Positions 1 to 9,041 are shown, numbered from the stretch's first letter. The stretch: DNA of 64,000 nucleotides from Bacteroidota bacterium (GCA_041658205.1 JBBAAO010000002.1:310001-374000); one strand, 5' to 3'. The notes: generated from the sequence alone by a model not told the origin. Made by a program: numbers and translations.

Positions 1-905
1 ATTCCTTCATCATTGTTTAGTGCGCGCCACACTTCCGGCGATGTTGTTCCGCTCATTAACGAAAGATCATAATCCGGTTTGCTCACCAGCGCAATAATTC
101 CGCCGTTACGAGGATCGATAGCCACAACGGCGCCCCGTTTATCCGCCAGTAGTGATTCTGCCATTGCCTGAACATCACTGTCAATTGCAAGATGAAGATC
201 AAGTCCGTCCACGGGAGGAATGTCATGTTTGCCATTATCAAAATTTCCGATGATCTGACCCTTAGCATTTTGGGAAATGAACTCGAATCCTTTTATGCCG
301 CGGAGCATCTGTTCATATTTTGCTTCGATTCCGCTGCTGCCGATAATATCACCTGGCTGATAATCACTCTTTTGTTTTTCCAGCTGTGCATCCGAAATTT
401 CTTTTGCGTAACCGAACAGATGACTTCCGCGTGCAGATGTAGGGTACGACCGTTTTGATTCCATCTGGATTTCAACACCATATAATTTATCTTTGTGTTC
501 TTCCAACATGGAAAGCTCTGCAAAGGTAATATCTCGTTTGATGCGCGCAGGAATGAACGCGTTATATTTTCGCCCGAGTTTAATTTTGTCAAGTATAGAT
601 GATTCCGGCATGGAAAGAATGCGGGAGAGCAGTGGAAGGTATTGTTTGTCAAAATCGACCGGTGTGAGCATCACAGTGTATGACGGACGGTTATCGACCA
701 GAAGTTTTCCGTTTCGATCATACACATATCCGCGAATGGCGACTTTGGGAACATTGCGGATGGAATTTTCTTCTGCTTCTTTACCGTACAGCTCCGCATT
801 CACATATTGCAATTGAAACAGCCGCGCAAACAGGATCATGAATCCTGCCACAAGTACAGCTCGAATTACAAACCGCCTGTCGGCGGATCCAAAATCATCG
901 ATCAT
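1..905 (-). CDS. mrdA: Penicillin-binding protein 2, partial (C-terminus beyond window)
   Basis: This is the N-terminal 301 residues of a class B peptidoglycan transpeptidase that builds the lateral wall during elongation. Translating the minus strand from the ATG at 903-905 gives a short cytoplasmic stretch, one membrane anchor (about residues 14-32), then the PBP dimerisation domain with the family motif RGYVYDRNGKLLVDNRPSY, and later a stretch reading VVAIDPRNGGIIALVSKPDYD, as in PBP2. The catalytic SxxK, SxN and KTG motifs lie beyond the window edge. The gene follows mreD on the same strand with 43 bases between them, the usual mreD-mrdA order. An ATG at 938-940 is out of frame, so 905 is preferred. 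Confidence 0.9.
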   Translation of the reverse strand, partial: MIDDFGSADRRFVIRAVLVAGFMILFARLFQLQYVNAELYGKEAEENSIRNVPKVAIRGYVYDRNGKLLVDNRPSYTVMLTPVDFDKQYLPLLSRILSMPESSILDKIKLGRKYNAFIPARIKRDITFAELSMLEEHKDKLYGVEIQMESKRSYPTSARGSHLFGYAKEISDAQLEKQKSDYQPGDIIGSSGIEAKYEQMLRGIKGFEFISQNAKGQIIGNFDNGKHDIPPVDGLDLHLAIDSDVQAMAESLLADKRGAVVAIDPRNGGIIALVSKPDYDLSLMSGTTSPEVWRALNNDEG

Positions 906-948
906 ACGGTTTGATTATTGTTCAATGATGGAATATTCATTTTTAAAA

Positions 949-1437
949 TTATCGGAGCGACGGTCTGCGGGCATGAATAAACATCGGGATGGTAGCGACA
1001 AATGTTGTGTACAATGCCGAGAACAATCCAAACCGAAACACTGCCGTGAATAATCCTACATCGCTTCCTTGCGTAAAAATGATAAAATAAATAAGATTAT
1101 GTACCACAGAAGCGATACCGACAAACAATAAGAATTGGTAGTTTGCTATATTGAGCTCGACTTTATTCTCATGAAAGAAATATCCTGCAAGAAATCCGGC
1201 GATTGTTTTTGACAATGCTGAAAGACCAAGAAATTGTCCGCTGATCAGATCCAGTAAAAAACCGATAGCGAAGCCGTACACCGTTGCCGGGATCTGTCCC
1301 TGTGTGATGGCAATGTACACGATCCAGATCAACATCACATCCGGAATAATATTCGCAATGGAAGTGAAACTGACTATTGTTGTTTGGAACGTAACAAGAA
1401 GAAGCGTGATAAGAATTAAGCGTACGTGTTTCGGCAT
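949..1437 (-). CDS. mreD: Rod shape-determining protein MreD
   Basis: A 162-residue, very hydrophobic protein with about five membrane segments, of the usual MreD length. MreD belongs to the elongasome (MreBCD-PBP2-RodA) that guides side-wall synthesis. Motifs such as PDVMLIWIVYIAITQG near residues 33-48 and GFAIGFLLDLISGQFLG near 56-72 fit the family. It lies directly upstream of mrdA, which supports the call. The gene immediately upstream is on the opposite strand, so mreB and mreC are not adjacent here. ATG at 1437 is chosen over the TTG just before it. Confidence 0.85.
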   Translation of the reverse strand: MPKHVRLILITLLLVTFQTTIVSFTSIANIIPDVMLIWIVYIAITQGQIPATVYGFAIGFLLDLISGQFLGLSALSKTIAGFLAGYFFHENKVELNIANYQFLLFVGIASVVHNLIYFIIFTQGSDVGLFTAVFRFGLFSALYTTFVATIPMFIHARRPSLR

Positions 1438-1555
1438 CAAGGTAGAATGTTTACGACTAATTTTTAGATTATTTTATGAAAATTACAGTAATTTGAATCA
1501 AGATGCAAAACTTTGCTTGCATCTTGCCCCAACTTTCCTAACTTTATTGTTATCA

Positions 1556-2530
1556 ATGAGCACGATCTTTACATATCTCGATTCGCCGAACGAAAAGCTG
1601 TTTTTCTCCCGCAATGATAGTTCCGATCCTCGCATGGGCGACATTGTGCTGCGTGGTGAGAAGAAATTTACGAACGATATTGCTATTGGCATTGTCGGGG
1701 TGCCGACCGATGAAGGAGTAAAGCGGAATGGTGGAAGAATTGGAGCAAAAGACGGTCCAGATGCAATCCGAACGGAATTTTATAAACGGACACCGTTTGT
1801 GATCGGCAAAGAGAAATCCCCTTCAGTTGTTCCGGTTTTTGATTTTGGCGATGTGAAATGCGGCAAGACCCTTGAAGAGACCCACGAAAATCTCACCGAA
1901 GTTGTTCAGACACTGGTAAGCGCGGGAATTGTTCCGATCGTTCTCGGCGGCGGACATGATATCGCTTTTCCGAATTTTCTTGGATTTTCAACCGGAAAAA
2001 AGAACGTTGGTGTTATTAATATCGATACACATCTTGATTACCGCAAACCGATACCGAAGCGGAACAGCAGCACTTCGTTTCGGCAAATGCTGGATCATCA
2101 GAGCTCTGCATTGAACGCCATGAATCTTGTTGAAGTTGGAATTCAATCATTCGCAAATGCAACCGATCACTATTCAGAATTGATTGAACGGGGAGCGACA
2201 GTCTTTTCGCTGCGAGATGTTCGTGCGGATGGAATTACCAAAACATTGGAGTTGGCATATGAACTTGCCACCTCTTCTGTTGATTCACTCTATATCAGTT
2301 TTGATCTAGATGTTGTGAATGGCACTGATTCACCGGGAGTGAGTGCACCATTGCCGACAGGATTTACTGCGGAGGAGTTTCTGACCGCAGCTCTTTTTGC
2401 CGGAAAACGCCGTAAAACAAAACTCATCGACATTGTTGAAATGAATCCCAAATATGATCAAGACGGCCGCACGGCAAAACTTGCCGCACTGGCTATGATG
2501 TATTTCCTCACCGGTTTTGCCAATCGATAA
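1556..2530 (+). CDS. Ureohydrolase family protein, formimidoglutamase-like
   Basis: A 324-residue member of the arginase/agmatinase/formimidoglutamase superfamily, binuclear Mn enzymes that hydrolyse guanidino or formimino groups. Metal-binding motifs are visible in order: GGGHD near residue 131, IDTHLD near 157 (the usual DAHxD with Ala replaced by Thr), and SFDLDVVNGTDSPGVSAP near 248. An STSFRQM stretch resembles the GTPFRQ of formimidoglutamases (HutG), so N-formimidoglutamate is the best guess, but agmatine or guanidinobutyrate cannot be excluded. No other histidine-degradation gene is nearby. The frame is open back to 1304, but that overlaps mreD on the other strand; family alignment favours ATG at 1556. 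Confidence 0.75.
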   Translation: MSTIFTYLDSPNEKLFFSRNDSSDPRMGDIVLRGEKKFTNDIAIGIVGVPTDEGVKRNGGRIGAKDGPDAIRTEFYKRTPFVIGKEKSPSVVPVFDFGDVKCGKTLEETHENLTEVVQTLVSAGIVPIVLGGGHDIAFPNFLGFSTGKKNVGVINIDTHLDYRKPIPKRNSSTSFRQMLDHQSSALNAMNLVEVGIQSFANATDHYSELIERGATVFSLRDVRADGITKTLELAYELATSSVDSLYISFDLDVVNGTDSPGVSAPLPTGFTAEEFLTAALFAGKRRKTKLIDIVEMNPKYDQDGRTAKLAALAMMYFLTGFANR

Positions 2531-2560
2531 ATGCTTTTCTGTGTCTCAGTGTCTCTGTGG

Positions 2561-3793
2561 TTATGCAATAGCTTTTTTCAACGTTAACACAGTTATTTCT
2601 GATCTCGCTCCGACTCGAACTGGAGGCCCCCAATATCCGGTTCCTTTGCTCACATACGCCCAGGTTTTCTCACCATATTTATTCAATCCTTTAATGAACG
2701 GCTGACCGATCGTTGCTACAAGGTTCCACGGAAAGAACTGTCCACCATGTGTATGTCCCATTAAGACGAGATCAAGATCGAGGTCGTTCACATGAAACAA
2801 TGTGCGTGGTTGGTGAGCCAAAAGAATTTTTGCTAACTCTTTCGGTGCTCCGTTCAAGGCTTTTGCCGGATCGGATTTATGTACGGGAGAAAATCCACCA
2901 CCGCTGTAATCGGTAACGCCGGCTAAAATAAATGATGCACCGTTTTTGGTTACGTAACGATGTTCATTCATTAGCACATCGTAACCCATATCGCGTGCGT
3001 GTGTAACCCATTGCTCAACACCCGAATAATATTCATGATTTCCGGTAATAAAGAATTTTCCGTGCGGTGCATACACATTGGCGAGAGGTTCAAGATCATA
3101 TTTTAAATGTGGAACAGATCCGTCGGCCATATCGCCGGTGAAAGCAATCAGATCGGGAGAAAGTTTCTTTACTTCTTCAGCGATGGTTTCAATAAAATCC
3201 CGTTTAATGGTCAGCCCGGCATGAATATCACTGATCTGCACAATTCTGAATCCATCAAACTCCTGCGGAAGTTTTGCGATGGGGATATCGACGTTGACGA
3301 TTCCAGGTTTTTTCCTTGCTTCGTACACTCCGTAAGCAGTAAGCGTGCTGGCAATACCGAGAATTCCCAGGTTAGTTGTTTGCAGCAGAAATTCCCGTTT
3401 AGCAGCATCAACTGCTTCGGGAGCGGAAGAGAAGAGAGAAAATAATTTTTGCCCACCGATTCCGAACATCCAGACAATATCACGGAAGAAGAGTGAAACA
3501 AAGACAAACGACAAAAATCCGAGGGAGAGATAACCGATCCAGGAAAGCGAATCGCTGATCCGTTCGGCGAAGCGCATAAAGATGAATGTGCTAAAGGGGA
3601 TCATGAACATCAAAATCAATCCACCCCAAGCAAGTTGTTTGTATGGTGCTTGTAGTTGAAAGGGTGCGATAAGCCTCCATCCCATATACGAAATACCAAT
3701 GCCGTACACGGTAAGAATGATTCCCATCCAAACCAGATACATTGTCGTTTGACTCATAGTTCTTTTTCGTTTTGTTGTTGAATGTTGTGACAC
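2561..3793 (-). CDS. Membrane-anchored metallophosphoesterase (YaeI-like)
   Basis: A 410-residue calcineurin-like phosphoesterase. The N-terminal ~150 residues carry about four hydrophobic segments. The catalytic domain follows from about residue 170 with metal-binding motifs ISDIHAG, GDMADG, GNHEYY and, near the end, GHTHGGQ. This architecture matches YaeI/YkuE-type enzymes, which act on membrane phospholipids or UDP-diacylglucosamine-like substrates; the substrate here is unknown. The GTG at 3791-3793 has AAGGA six bases upstream and is preferred to the ATG 36 bases later, which has a weaker site. Confidence 0.85.
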   Translation of the reverse strand: MSQHSTTKRKRTMSQTTMYLVWMGIILTVYGIGISYMGWRLIAPFQLQAPYKQLAWGGLILMFMIPFSTFIFMRFAERISDSLSWIGYLSLGFLSFVFVSLFFRDIVWMFGIGGQKLFSLFSSAPEAVDAAKREFLLQTTNLGILGIASTLTAYGVYEARKKPGIVNVDIPIAKLPQEFDGFRIVQISDIHAGLTIKRDFIETIAEEVKKLSPDLIAFTGDMADGSVPHLKYDLEPLANVYAPHGKFFITGNHEYYSGVEQWVTHARDMGYDVLMNEHRYVTKNGASFILAGVTDYSGGGFSPVHKSDPAKALNGAPKELAKILLAHQPRTLFHVNDLDLDLVLMGHTHGGQFFPWNLVATIGQPFIKGLNKYGEKTWAYVSKGTGYWGPPVRVGARSEITVLTLKKAIA

Positions 3794-3825
3794 GAAAGTT
3801 CCTTGTGTGCTGCTATAGGGTACGT

Positions 3826-4512
3826 TTATTTTACAATCTTAAGTTGAAACATCGGAGTCTTGAACACACCGTACATCCGCACCCATAAGAGCAGAAATGC
3901 TTCTGTTCCGCGCGCGTTTGTTATATCTCCCAGATCGAGAATGTTTTCACTCTTCCATCCGAATGTTTGCAATAGTGCAACAATCTTTGCTTTCGCTTCG
4001 GCATCATTCCCGCAGATTGGCAATGTATGATCGCCATTGTTCACCAACGAGGGATTCACCATTAATGGATGGGAGAGTGTGTTCAAAGCTTTCACCACTT
4101 TCACATTCGGATAAGCCCGTTGTATTTGTTCGCCGAGCGAATCAGTATTGGATACACTCAAGAATGGGGGGAAGCCTTTGGAGAAATCCAGCGGATTGGA
4201 AATATCGATCAATACTTTCTCATTGAGATTTTTTTCTCCTGCTGCAGCAATGGCCGGAAGCGAACCAATGCCAGTAGTTGCGTTCACCAACAGTTCACCG
4301 AACGCACCAACATCAGCAAAAGTACCGAGTTTCACGGAGTTGTTCTGAGAATACCATTCTTTAAATGAAATATTCCCCATGTTGTCACCCTCGGTTCTAT
4401 TCTTTGTTTCTTCCACATTACGCGTACCTAACATAACCGTGTGGCCGAGTGAAACAAATTTAGCAGCAATTGATCTTGCAACGCCGCCGGTACCAAAGAT
4501 TCCAATGTTCAT
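3826..4512 (-). CDS. NADP-binding oxidoreductase, F420-dependent NADP reductase-like
   Basis: A 228-residue Rossmann protein beginning MNIGIFGTGGVARSIAAKF, with the dinucleotide motif GTGGVA at residues 7-12 and a following 'GTRNVEET' loop that could read the NADP phosphate. It resembles the NpdG/YqkO family (NADP oxidoreductase, coenzyme F420-dependent), whose bacterial members often have no known substrate and need not use F420. A clear AGGAG lies nine bases upstream of the ATG. It stands alone between the phosphoesterase and a small membrane protein on the same strand. Confidence 0.75.
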   Translation of the reverse strand: MNIGIFGTGGVARSIAAKFVSLGHTVMLGTRNVEETKNRTEGDNMGNISFKEWYSQNNSVKLGTFADVGAFGELLVNATTGIGSLPAIAAAGEKNLNEKVLIDISNPLDFSKGFPPFLSVSNTDSLGEQIQRAYPNVKVVKALNTLSHPLMVNPSLVNNGDHTLPICGNDAEAKAKIVALLQTFGWKSENILDLGDITNARGTEAFLLLWVRMYGVFKTPMFQLKIVK

Positions 4513-4574
4513 TACGTTTTCTCCTGTTGTGAGGTTGAATATAAAATAGTGCAGTGGGTTATTGAGATTTCAAG

Positions 4575-4639
4575 TTTCAGGATTCAAGTAAAAGTCAGTT
4601 TTTCATTGACCAATGAATCTTGAGACATGAATCCTAAAA
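4575..4639. repeat. Intergenic imperfect inverted repeat
   Basis: Arms at 4575-4588 and 4626-4639 match at 12 of 14 positions in inverted orientation (core AGGATTCA). The words resemble other low-complexity intergenic repeats in this window. It lies in the gap between the NADP-binding oxidoreductase and the small membrane protein gene. Confidence 0.5.
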
Positions 4640-4644
4640 CATTT

Positions 4645-4986
4645 TTATGCTTCTTTCTTTTCATCGCCGGGATAATATCCGCAGCGGCGTTTCCATTCCG
4701 CTTTAAACTCTTCGCGCTCTTCTGGAGTCATCGCGGCCAGCTTTTCTTCCATTTTATGTTTCCAGCGGTGCGACTTCCACCCTCCACTATGCCCATGCCA
4801 TCCACGTACAAGAATGTGCGAGAGCAGCAGCAGACCCATTGCCTGCCAATACGTAACAGTCGGTCCATGGAAAATTTCCGGTATCAACCAGTTCCATAAT
4901 TCCATTACCGCAAATCCGAACAATGCAACCATTGCGATGACGAACAGGACGAACTTTGCAACTTTTGCGATCCACCAGTATTTCAT
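4645..4986 (-). CDS. Small membrane protein downstream of an ECF sigma factor
   Basis: A 113-residue protein with a Lys-containing start, a membrane segment at about residues 9-29, a second hydrophobic stretch near 46-60, then a His/Trp/Gly-rich region and a charged tail containing MTPEEREEFKAEWKRRCG. I do not recognise a characterised family. AAGGAG lies about nine bases upstream of the ATG. It follows the ECF sigma gene on the same strand after 121 bases, so it could be a non-standard anti-sigma factor or a target of that sigma; this is inference from position only. Confidence 0.65.
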   Translation of the reverse strand: MKYWWIAKVAKFVLFVIAMVALFGFAVMELWNWLIPEIFHGPTVTYWQAMGLLLLSHILVRGWHGHSGGWKSHRWKHKMEEKLAAMTPEEREEFKAEWKRRCGYYPGDEKKEA

Positions 4987-5026
4987 TGTTGTATCTCCTT
5001 ACGTTTAAATTTCAATGATCAAATCT

Positions 5027-5093
5027 CAAATTCCAAATGATATTCCATGTATGATTCCAACAGACATGTTTGGTATTTCTATTTTGGAATTTG
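5027..5093. repeat. Intergenic inverted repeat
   Basis: CAAATTCCAAA at 5027-5037 is the perfect 11-base inverse complement of 5083-5093. The spacer contains further TTCCA words. It sits between the ECF sigma gene and the small membrane protein gene. It may be a weak transcript hairpin or a member of the word-built intergenic repeats seen elsewhere in the window. Confidence 0.5.
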
Positions 5094-5107
5094 GTGCTTT
5101 TCAATAT

Positions 5108-5713
5108 TTAGGTTTCAAATTCATCATACATCTCCTGCAGTTTTTCTCGCAGGAAAAGCACCGCATATCGTTTCCTTGAGAGGAGCGTATTCTGCGGTTC
5201 GCCTGTAATTTCGGCGATCTCTTTAAAACTTTTTCCTTCCAACTCATGCATCACAAACACCTGCTTCTGTTCCTCTGGCAGTTCGTCCAGCGCTTCTGCA
5301 AGTTCCGTCCAGACGAGAGAACGTGCGTAGACCTGATCGGGATTCTGCGTTGGATCGTAGAGAATATCTTCCAAATTCAGTGGCAGCGAAGGATCAGTAA
5401 GATCACGCGGAAGCGACTCCGGACGTTTCTTCCGGTACCAATCGATCACTTTATTTCGGGCAACGGTAAAGAGCCACGATGTCATTTTTTCGATCGGTTC
5501 TGTAACGCTGTAACTGGAGAGCAGCTGATAGAAGACATCTTCCATAATATCTTCAGCATCCTCATTCGTCCGCACGCGCCGGCGAATAAAATCGAACAGG
5601 CGCTTGCGTTCCGTCCGGAATGTCTGTTCCGCCGCAATGTGGGAGTGAGGCTGTTTCTCTAATGCGATCGCATTAACCACAGAATGTTCCGTATTGTTAT
5701 TAGTTGTACTCAC
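5108..5713 (-). CDS. ECF-type RNA polymerase sigma factor
   Basis: A 201-residue sigma-70 family protein of the extracytoplasmic-function group. Region 2 is visible at about residues 35-95 (LFDFIRRRVRTNEDAEDIMEDVFYQLL, then WLFTVARNKVIDWYRKKRPE), and region 4 near residues 138-190 (LPEEQKQVFVMHELEGKSFKEIAEITGEPQNTLLSRKRYA). These recruit core polymerase and recognise -10 and -35 elements. The start is GTG at 5711-5713; no in-frame ATG occurs before region 2. A small membrane protein follows downstream. The upstream gap holds an array of CAGATT words. Confidence 0.85.
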   Translation of the reverse strand: MSTTNNNTEHSVVNAIALEKQPHSHIAAEQTFRTERKRLFDFIRRRVRTNEDAEDIMEDVFYQLLSSYSVTEPIEKMTSWLFTVARNKVIDWYRKKRPESLPRDLTDPSLPLNLEDILYDPTQNPDQVYARSLVWTELAEALDELPEEQKQVFVMHELEGKSFKEIAEITGEPQNTLLSRKRYAVLFLREKLQEMYDEFET

Positions 5714-5757
5714 ACTATCAGACGATGATGGATAGAAGATATTGTATTTTGATGAAA

Positions 5758-5816
5758 CAGATTACGCAGATTCTTAATCAGATTCTCGTTTAGATTACAC
5801 AGATTATTACTCAGAT
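5758..5816. repeat. Array of CAGATT hexamers upstream of ECF sigma gene
   Basis: CAGATT (or one-base variants) starts at 5758, 5767, 5779, 5791 (TAGATT), 5800 and 5812 (CAGAT), with steps of 9, 12, 12, 9 and 12 bases. The array lies 45-103 bases upstream of the ECF sigma start at 5713 and just after the terminator of the M1 peptidase gene. It could be a binding-site array or a degenerate intergenic tandem repeat. Confidence 0.55.
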
Positions 5817-5825
5817 AAAACAGAA

Positions 5826-5849
5826 AACCCCGAATAGTGATCCGGGGTT
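5826..5849 (-). terminator. Rho-independent terminator of the M1 peptidase gene
   Basis: A 7-bp perfect stem (5826-5832 with 5843-5849, AACCCCG/CGGGGTT) with a 10-base loop lies 27 bases past the peptidase stop. Read on the minus strand it is followed by a T-rich run (TTTTCTGTTTT). Confidence 0.75.
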
Positions 5850-5875
5850 CCAGGGTAATAAATTTTAATGTGCTG

Positions 5876-8875
5876 TTACATCCTTACTCCGAACACCACT
5901 CTCCATCGATAACCAATCTCTTTATCATTTGGTCGAACAGGATCTTTGACATAGATTGGAAAATAAACACCAAATCCTATCGGTCCTGAACTAAAACCGG
6001 GAAGGGAGATATTTCCAATATTGAGTTGTACTCCAACCCCGGCATCATAATAGAATTGTTTGAAACGAGTAGAGGTTGAATCCCATAAGGTTCCCGCATC
6101 GGCAAACATGACGAATGGGCCTTGTGAGAGTGAAAAATTTAATGCAGCAATATTCAACGCTGTCGTATCACGTTGAAGGAAAAGATTACCCCCGCCGGTT
6201 TTGATGAAATTATCCCGAAGCGATCTGCCGACAAGCGGAGTGCGGTGAGACCAGCTATCAAATTTTTCAAGAGGTGAGGCTTGTGTAAGCGAGTAGGTTG
6301 TTTGCACCGGCACAACACCTGTTGAACTTCCTCCAAACAATCTCCAATTGATTTTCATTCCAAAGAATGAATGTTCGAGTTTTGTTTCTGTTGTTAATTT
6401 TGAATAACTAAACGATGACGTCGGAACTCCAAACTCATCTTCCATTCGTATGATGAATTTTCCCCAAGAATAATTTTCAAAATATTTTAGGGTGATGAAT
6501 CCGGCATCAAGGCGTCCGGTTCGATTCCACTCTGATGGATTGTCGAGATAGCGGTCATCAGTCACACAAATAGAAATGATCCTTGTATTCAAAATAAACG
6601 TCCGCCTGAAACTGCGCGCAAGACTTTTTCTGAATTCAAATGTTTTTTCAATATTCCACTGGCCTCCATTAAAACCATCTAAACGGAACAAACGGGCCGA
6701 AGTGGTCAACTGAGGATCGAAAACTCTGAGTGGAGTAGAATAGGATAACTGATAGTCCGGCACATTAGATCGTGTTCCGCCATTCAACATCAATGAAATA
6801 GTATTATCTGTGGACATGTAATTCCCCGTTATTGAAGTACCGAGTTCAATACCGTCGCGAAGATTGAAGCTGAGTGCAGGTGCAGCGTTAATGCGGTATG
6901 CATCGAGTGGGAAAGTAAAGAGATTAGCAATGTTCAATCCGTAGTCGAACACAACAGGCGGTATGCACCAGGAGTTGTTTAAACGATCAATATCGGAAAG
7001 CTTCATTTCAGGATCGATCACAACGTTCAAAATTTTTGCCGGTAATGTGTCGAGAATAATCTCCGCGCTTCTTCCTTTGCTCCACACGGTTTCCGAAAAA
7101 CGAATATCCCGAATTGTTCCATCGTCAAGCGTAAGGCGAAGTGTTCCCGGCATCACAGCTTGTTCTTTATTTTCCAAAATGATTGTTGACTTCCAATACC
7201 CTTTACGCTCTTCATTTTGTACGTTGTTTACCGCCATGTCCAGTTTCCATGTTTGATTAAACCATTGATTCCAGAACCAATCAAGATCTTGTCCGGCCAC
7301 GTCTTCCATTGTGTTGAAGAAATCTTCCGGATAAGGATGTTTTAAAAGCCATCGCGAATAATATTCATTTATTCCTTTGGAAAAGAGCTCTTTTCCTAAC
7401 ACATCTTCGAGCATCACAAGTACCGATCCTGGTTTTTGATATGCCATCACTCCATACTGGGAAGATGGAATCAAATATGGATGAGACATGATATCGGCCT
7501 CATCGTTCTCCAGGGCAGAAAGCAGGTATAGTCGTTGTTCCAATAGCCGTATATTTGTTTCCGGCAGATTCATCCATGAATATTTTTTTAAAAATTCTTG
7601 ATGGATTAGTCCGTTATTCCCGTATCGAGCTTCTGCTGCTGTTGCAGTAATGAACGTGTTGAAACCTTCGTCCATAAACGGATAATTTGTTTCGTTACTC
7701 CCGATCATCATCGGATACCATTCATGCCCCAATTCGTGTGCAATGGTATAATACAGCAAGTTAATTACAGCGTCGCCCGATTCGGCGAAAATCATCATCG
7801 GGTATTCCATACCGGTGACAGGACCTGAAACAATAGTCGCTTGCGGATAGATATATTTTCCAAAGTTTTTAGAAAAATGTTCAATGGAATGTTTTGCCAT
7901 TTGCGCCCCTTCATCCCAATTAGATGCATCATCCATCAACAAAGGAAAAGATGCACGGTATTCATCAGGATGATAAAACGCATAAATACGCACGCCGTTA
8001 TTTGTGACTGTACCATCCCACACAAAGTTTGGGGATGCCGCCCACGCAAAATCCCGCACATTCTCAACAGAAAATTTCCAGGTGGTCGAATCACTGCTTA
8101 TCAAATCACTCGTAGAATCAATCTCTGAAGGAAGAATGATACGTGATGTAGAATCGGTCGAAAGAGAATTGAAGCGTTGCAACTGCAATGGAGTAAGAAC
8201 TTCAGTTGGATTCAGCAATGTCCCGGTCGAAGCAAGAATGAAGTTTTTCGGTACTGTCAATTCTACATTCCAATTCCCGTATTCATTATAGAACTCAGCA
8301 ATGCCAAGATATTGTGTTCGATCCCATCCTCGAACATCGTCATACACGGCAATTTGTGGATACCATTGGCAAATACCAAAATCTTTCCCATCAGATCCTG
8401 TACGAAGTTCCGCATCTTTCGGTATTTCATAATTCCATTGTACAGAGATTGTTATCGATGATTTGGGAAGTAATGGTATGGACAAAGGTGTTTCCATGAT
8501 TGTTTCATCAACCTTCGGAGTAACTGCAGATCCGTTGACAGAAAGAGTTTCAATTTCGATTCCTTTCGTAACGCTATATGCACGACTGGAATGTGCATCA
8601 TTTTTTCTGGGGGATGAATCTTTGCGGAAGACATTCTGATATAGATGCCAGACGATAGTAAATAGGGTATCGGGAGAGTTATTATAGTATGTGATTGTCC
8701 CCGTTCCCGAGAGAATCTTTTTTTCAGCGTTCAATGTCGCTTTGATGTTGTAATCAATCTGTTGCTGCCAATATACTGCAGATGGTTTACCGTTTGATAA
8801 ACGGATTGACTCTTTTGCTGAAGAAACATTATTGAAGAGCAATACTATCAGGAGCACTGGATAAAAATTTTTCAT
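5876..8875 (-). CDS. Secreted M1-family metallopeptidase with C-terminal beta-barrel-like domain
   Basis: A 999-residue protein with an N-terminal signal peptide ending near SSA. The gluzincin zinc motif HELGHEW is near residues 378-384, with the third zinc ligand Glu in the following MDEGFNTF near 401, the M1 pattern HExxH-x18-E. A TGMEYPM stretch near residue 352 corresponds to the exopeptidase GAMEN-type motif. Known M1 enzymes are aminopeptidases. From about residue 650 to the end the sequence becomes an alternating beta-rich region, with FVMFADAG and YYDAGVGVQLNIG and a final strand WRVVFGVRM, resembling an outer-membrane barrel. The protein may therefore be a barrel-anchored surface or periplasmic peptidase. 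It is transcribed alone and has its own terminator. Confidence 0.85.
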   Translation of the reverse strand: MKNFYPVLLIVLLFNNVSSAKESIRLSNGKPSAVYWQQQIDYNIKATLNAEKKILSGTGTITYYNNSPDTLFTIVWHLYQNVFRKDSSPRKNDAHSSRAYSVTKGIEIETLSVNGSAVTPKVDETIMETPLSIPLLPKSSITISVQWNYEIPKDAELRTGSDGKDFGICQWYPQIAVYDDVRGWDRTQYLGIAEFYNEYGNWNVELTVPKNFILASTGTLLNPTEVLTPLQLQRFNSLSTDSTSRIILPSEIDSTSDLISSDSTTWKFSVENVRDFAWAASPNFVWDGTVTNNGVRIYAFYHPDEYRASFPLLMDDASNWDEGAQMAKHSIEHFSKNFGKYIYPQATIVSGPVTGMEYPMMIFAESGDAVINLLYYTIAHELGHEWYPMMIGSNETNYPFMDEGFNTFITATAAEARYGNNGLIHQEFLKKYSWMNLPETNIRLLEQRLYLLSALENDEADIMSHPYLIPSSQYGVMAYQKPGSVLVMLEDVLGKELFSKGINEYYSRWLLKHPYPEDFFNTMEDVAGQDLDWFWNQWFNQTWKLDMAVNNVQNEERKGYWKSTIILENKEQAVMPGTLRLTLDDGTIRDIRFSETVWSKGRSAEIILDTLPAKILNVVIDPEMKLSDIDRLNNSWCIPPVVFDYGLNIANLFTFPLDAYRINAAPALSFNLRDGIELGTSITGNYMSTDNTISLMLNGGTRSNVPDYQLSYSTPLRVFDPQLTTSARLFRLDGFNGGQWNIEKTFEFRKSLARSFRRTFILNTRIISICVTDDRYLDNPSEWNRTGRLDAGFITLKYFENYSWGKFIIRMEDEFGVPTSSFSYSKLTTETKLEHSFFGMKINWRLFGGSSTGVVPVQTTYSLTQASPLEKFDSWSHRTPLVGRSLRDNFIKTGGGNLFLQRDTTALNIAALNFSLSQGPFVMFADAGTLWDSTSTRFKQFYYDAGVGVQLNIGNISLPGFSSGPIGFGVYFPIYVKDPVRPNDKEIGYRWRVVFGVRM

Positions 8876-9041
8876 CGTTTTACTTTTCTTTGACTCAGAA
8901 TTTTAAAAAATAGTTTCAATCAGATGACGAAAGATAAAAAGTAATACAAATACGGTAAAAATGATCATAGTTGCAGTTTTTTTCCATCAAAACTCATATC
9001 TTGCACTTCCTTTCTATTATTAGTATTTTGACTATAGAAAA

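Noticed and set aside
1304..1555. N-terminal extension of the ureohydrolase reading frame
   Set aside because: The open stretch overlaps mreD on the other strand and has no family similarity; ATG 1556 aligns with the domain start.
5758..5816. CAGATT array as a small CRISPR
   Set aside because: Repeat units are only six bases, steps are 9-12 bases, and there are no cas genes; it does not fit a CRISPR.
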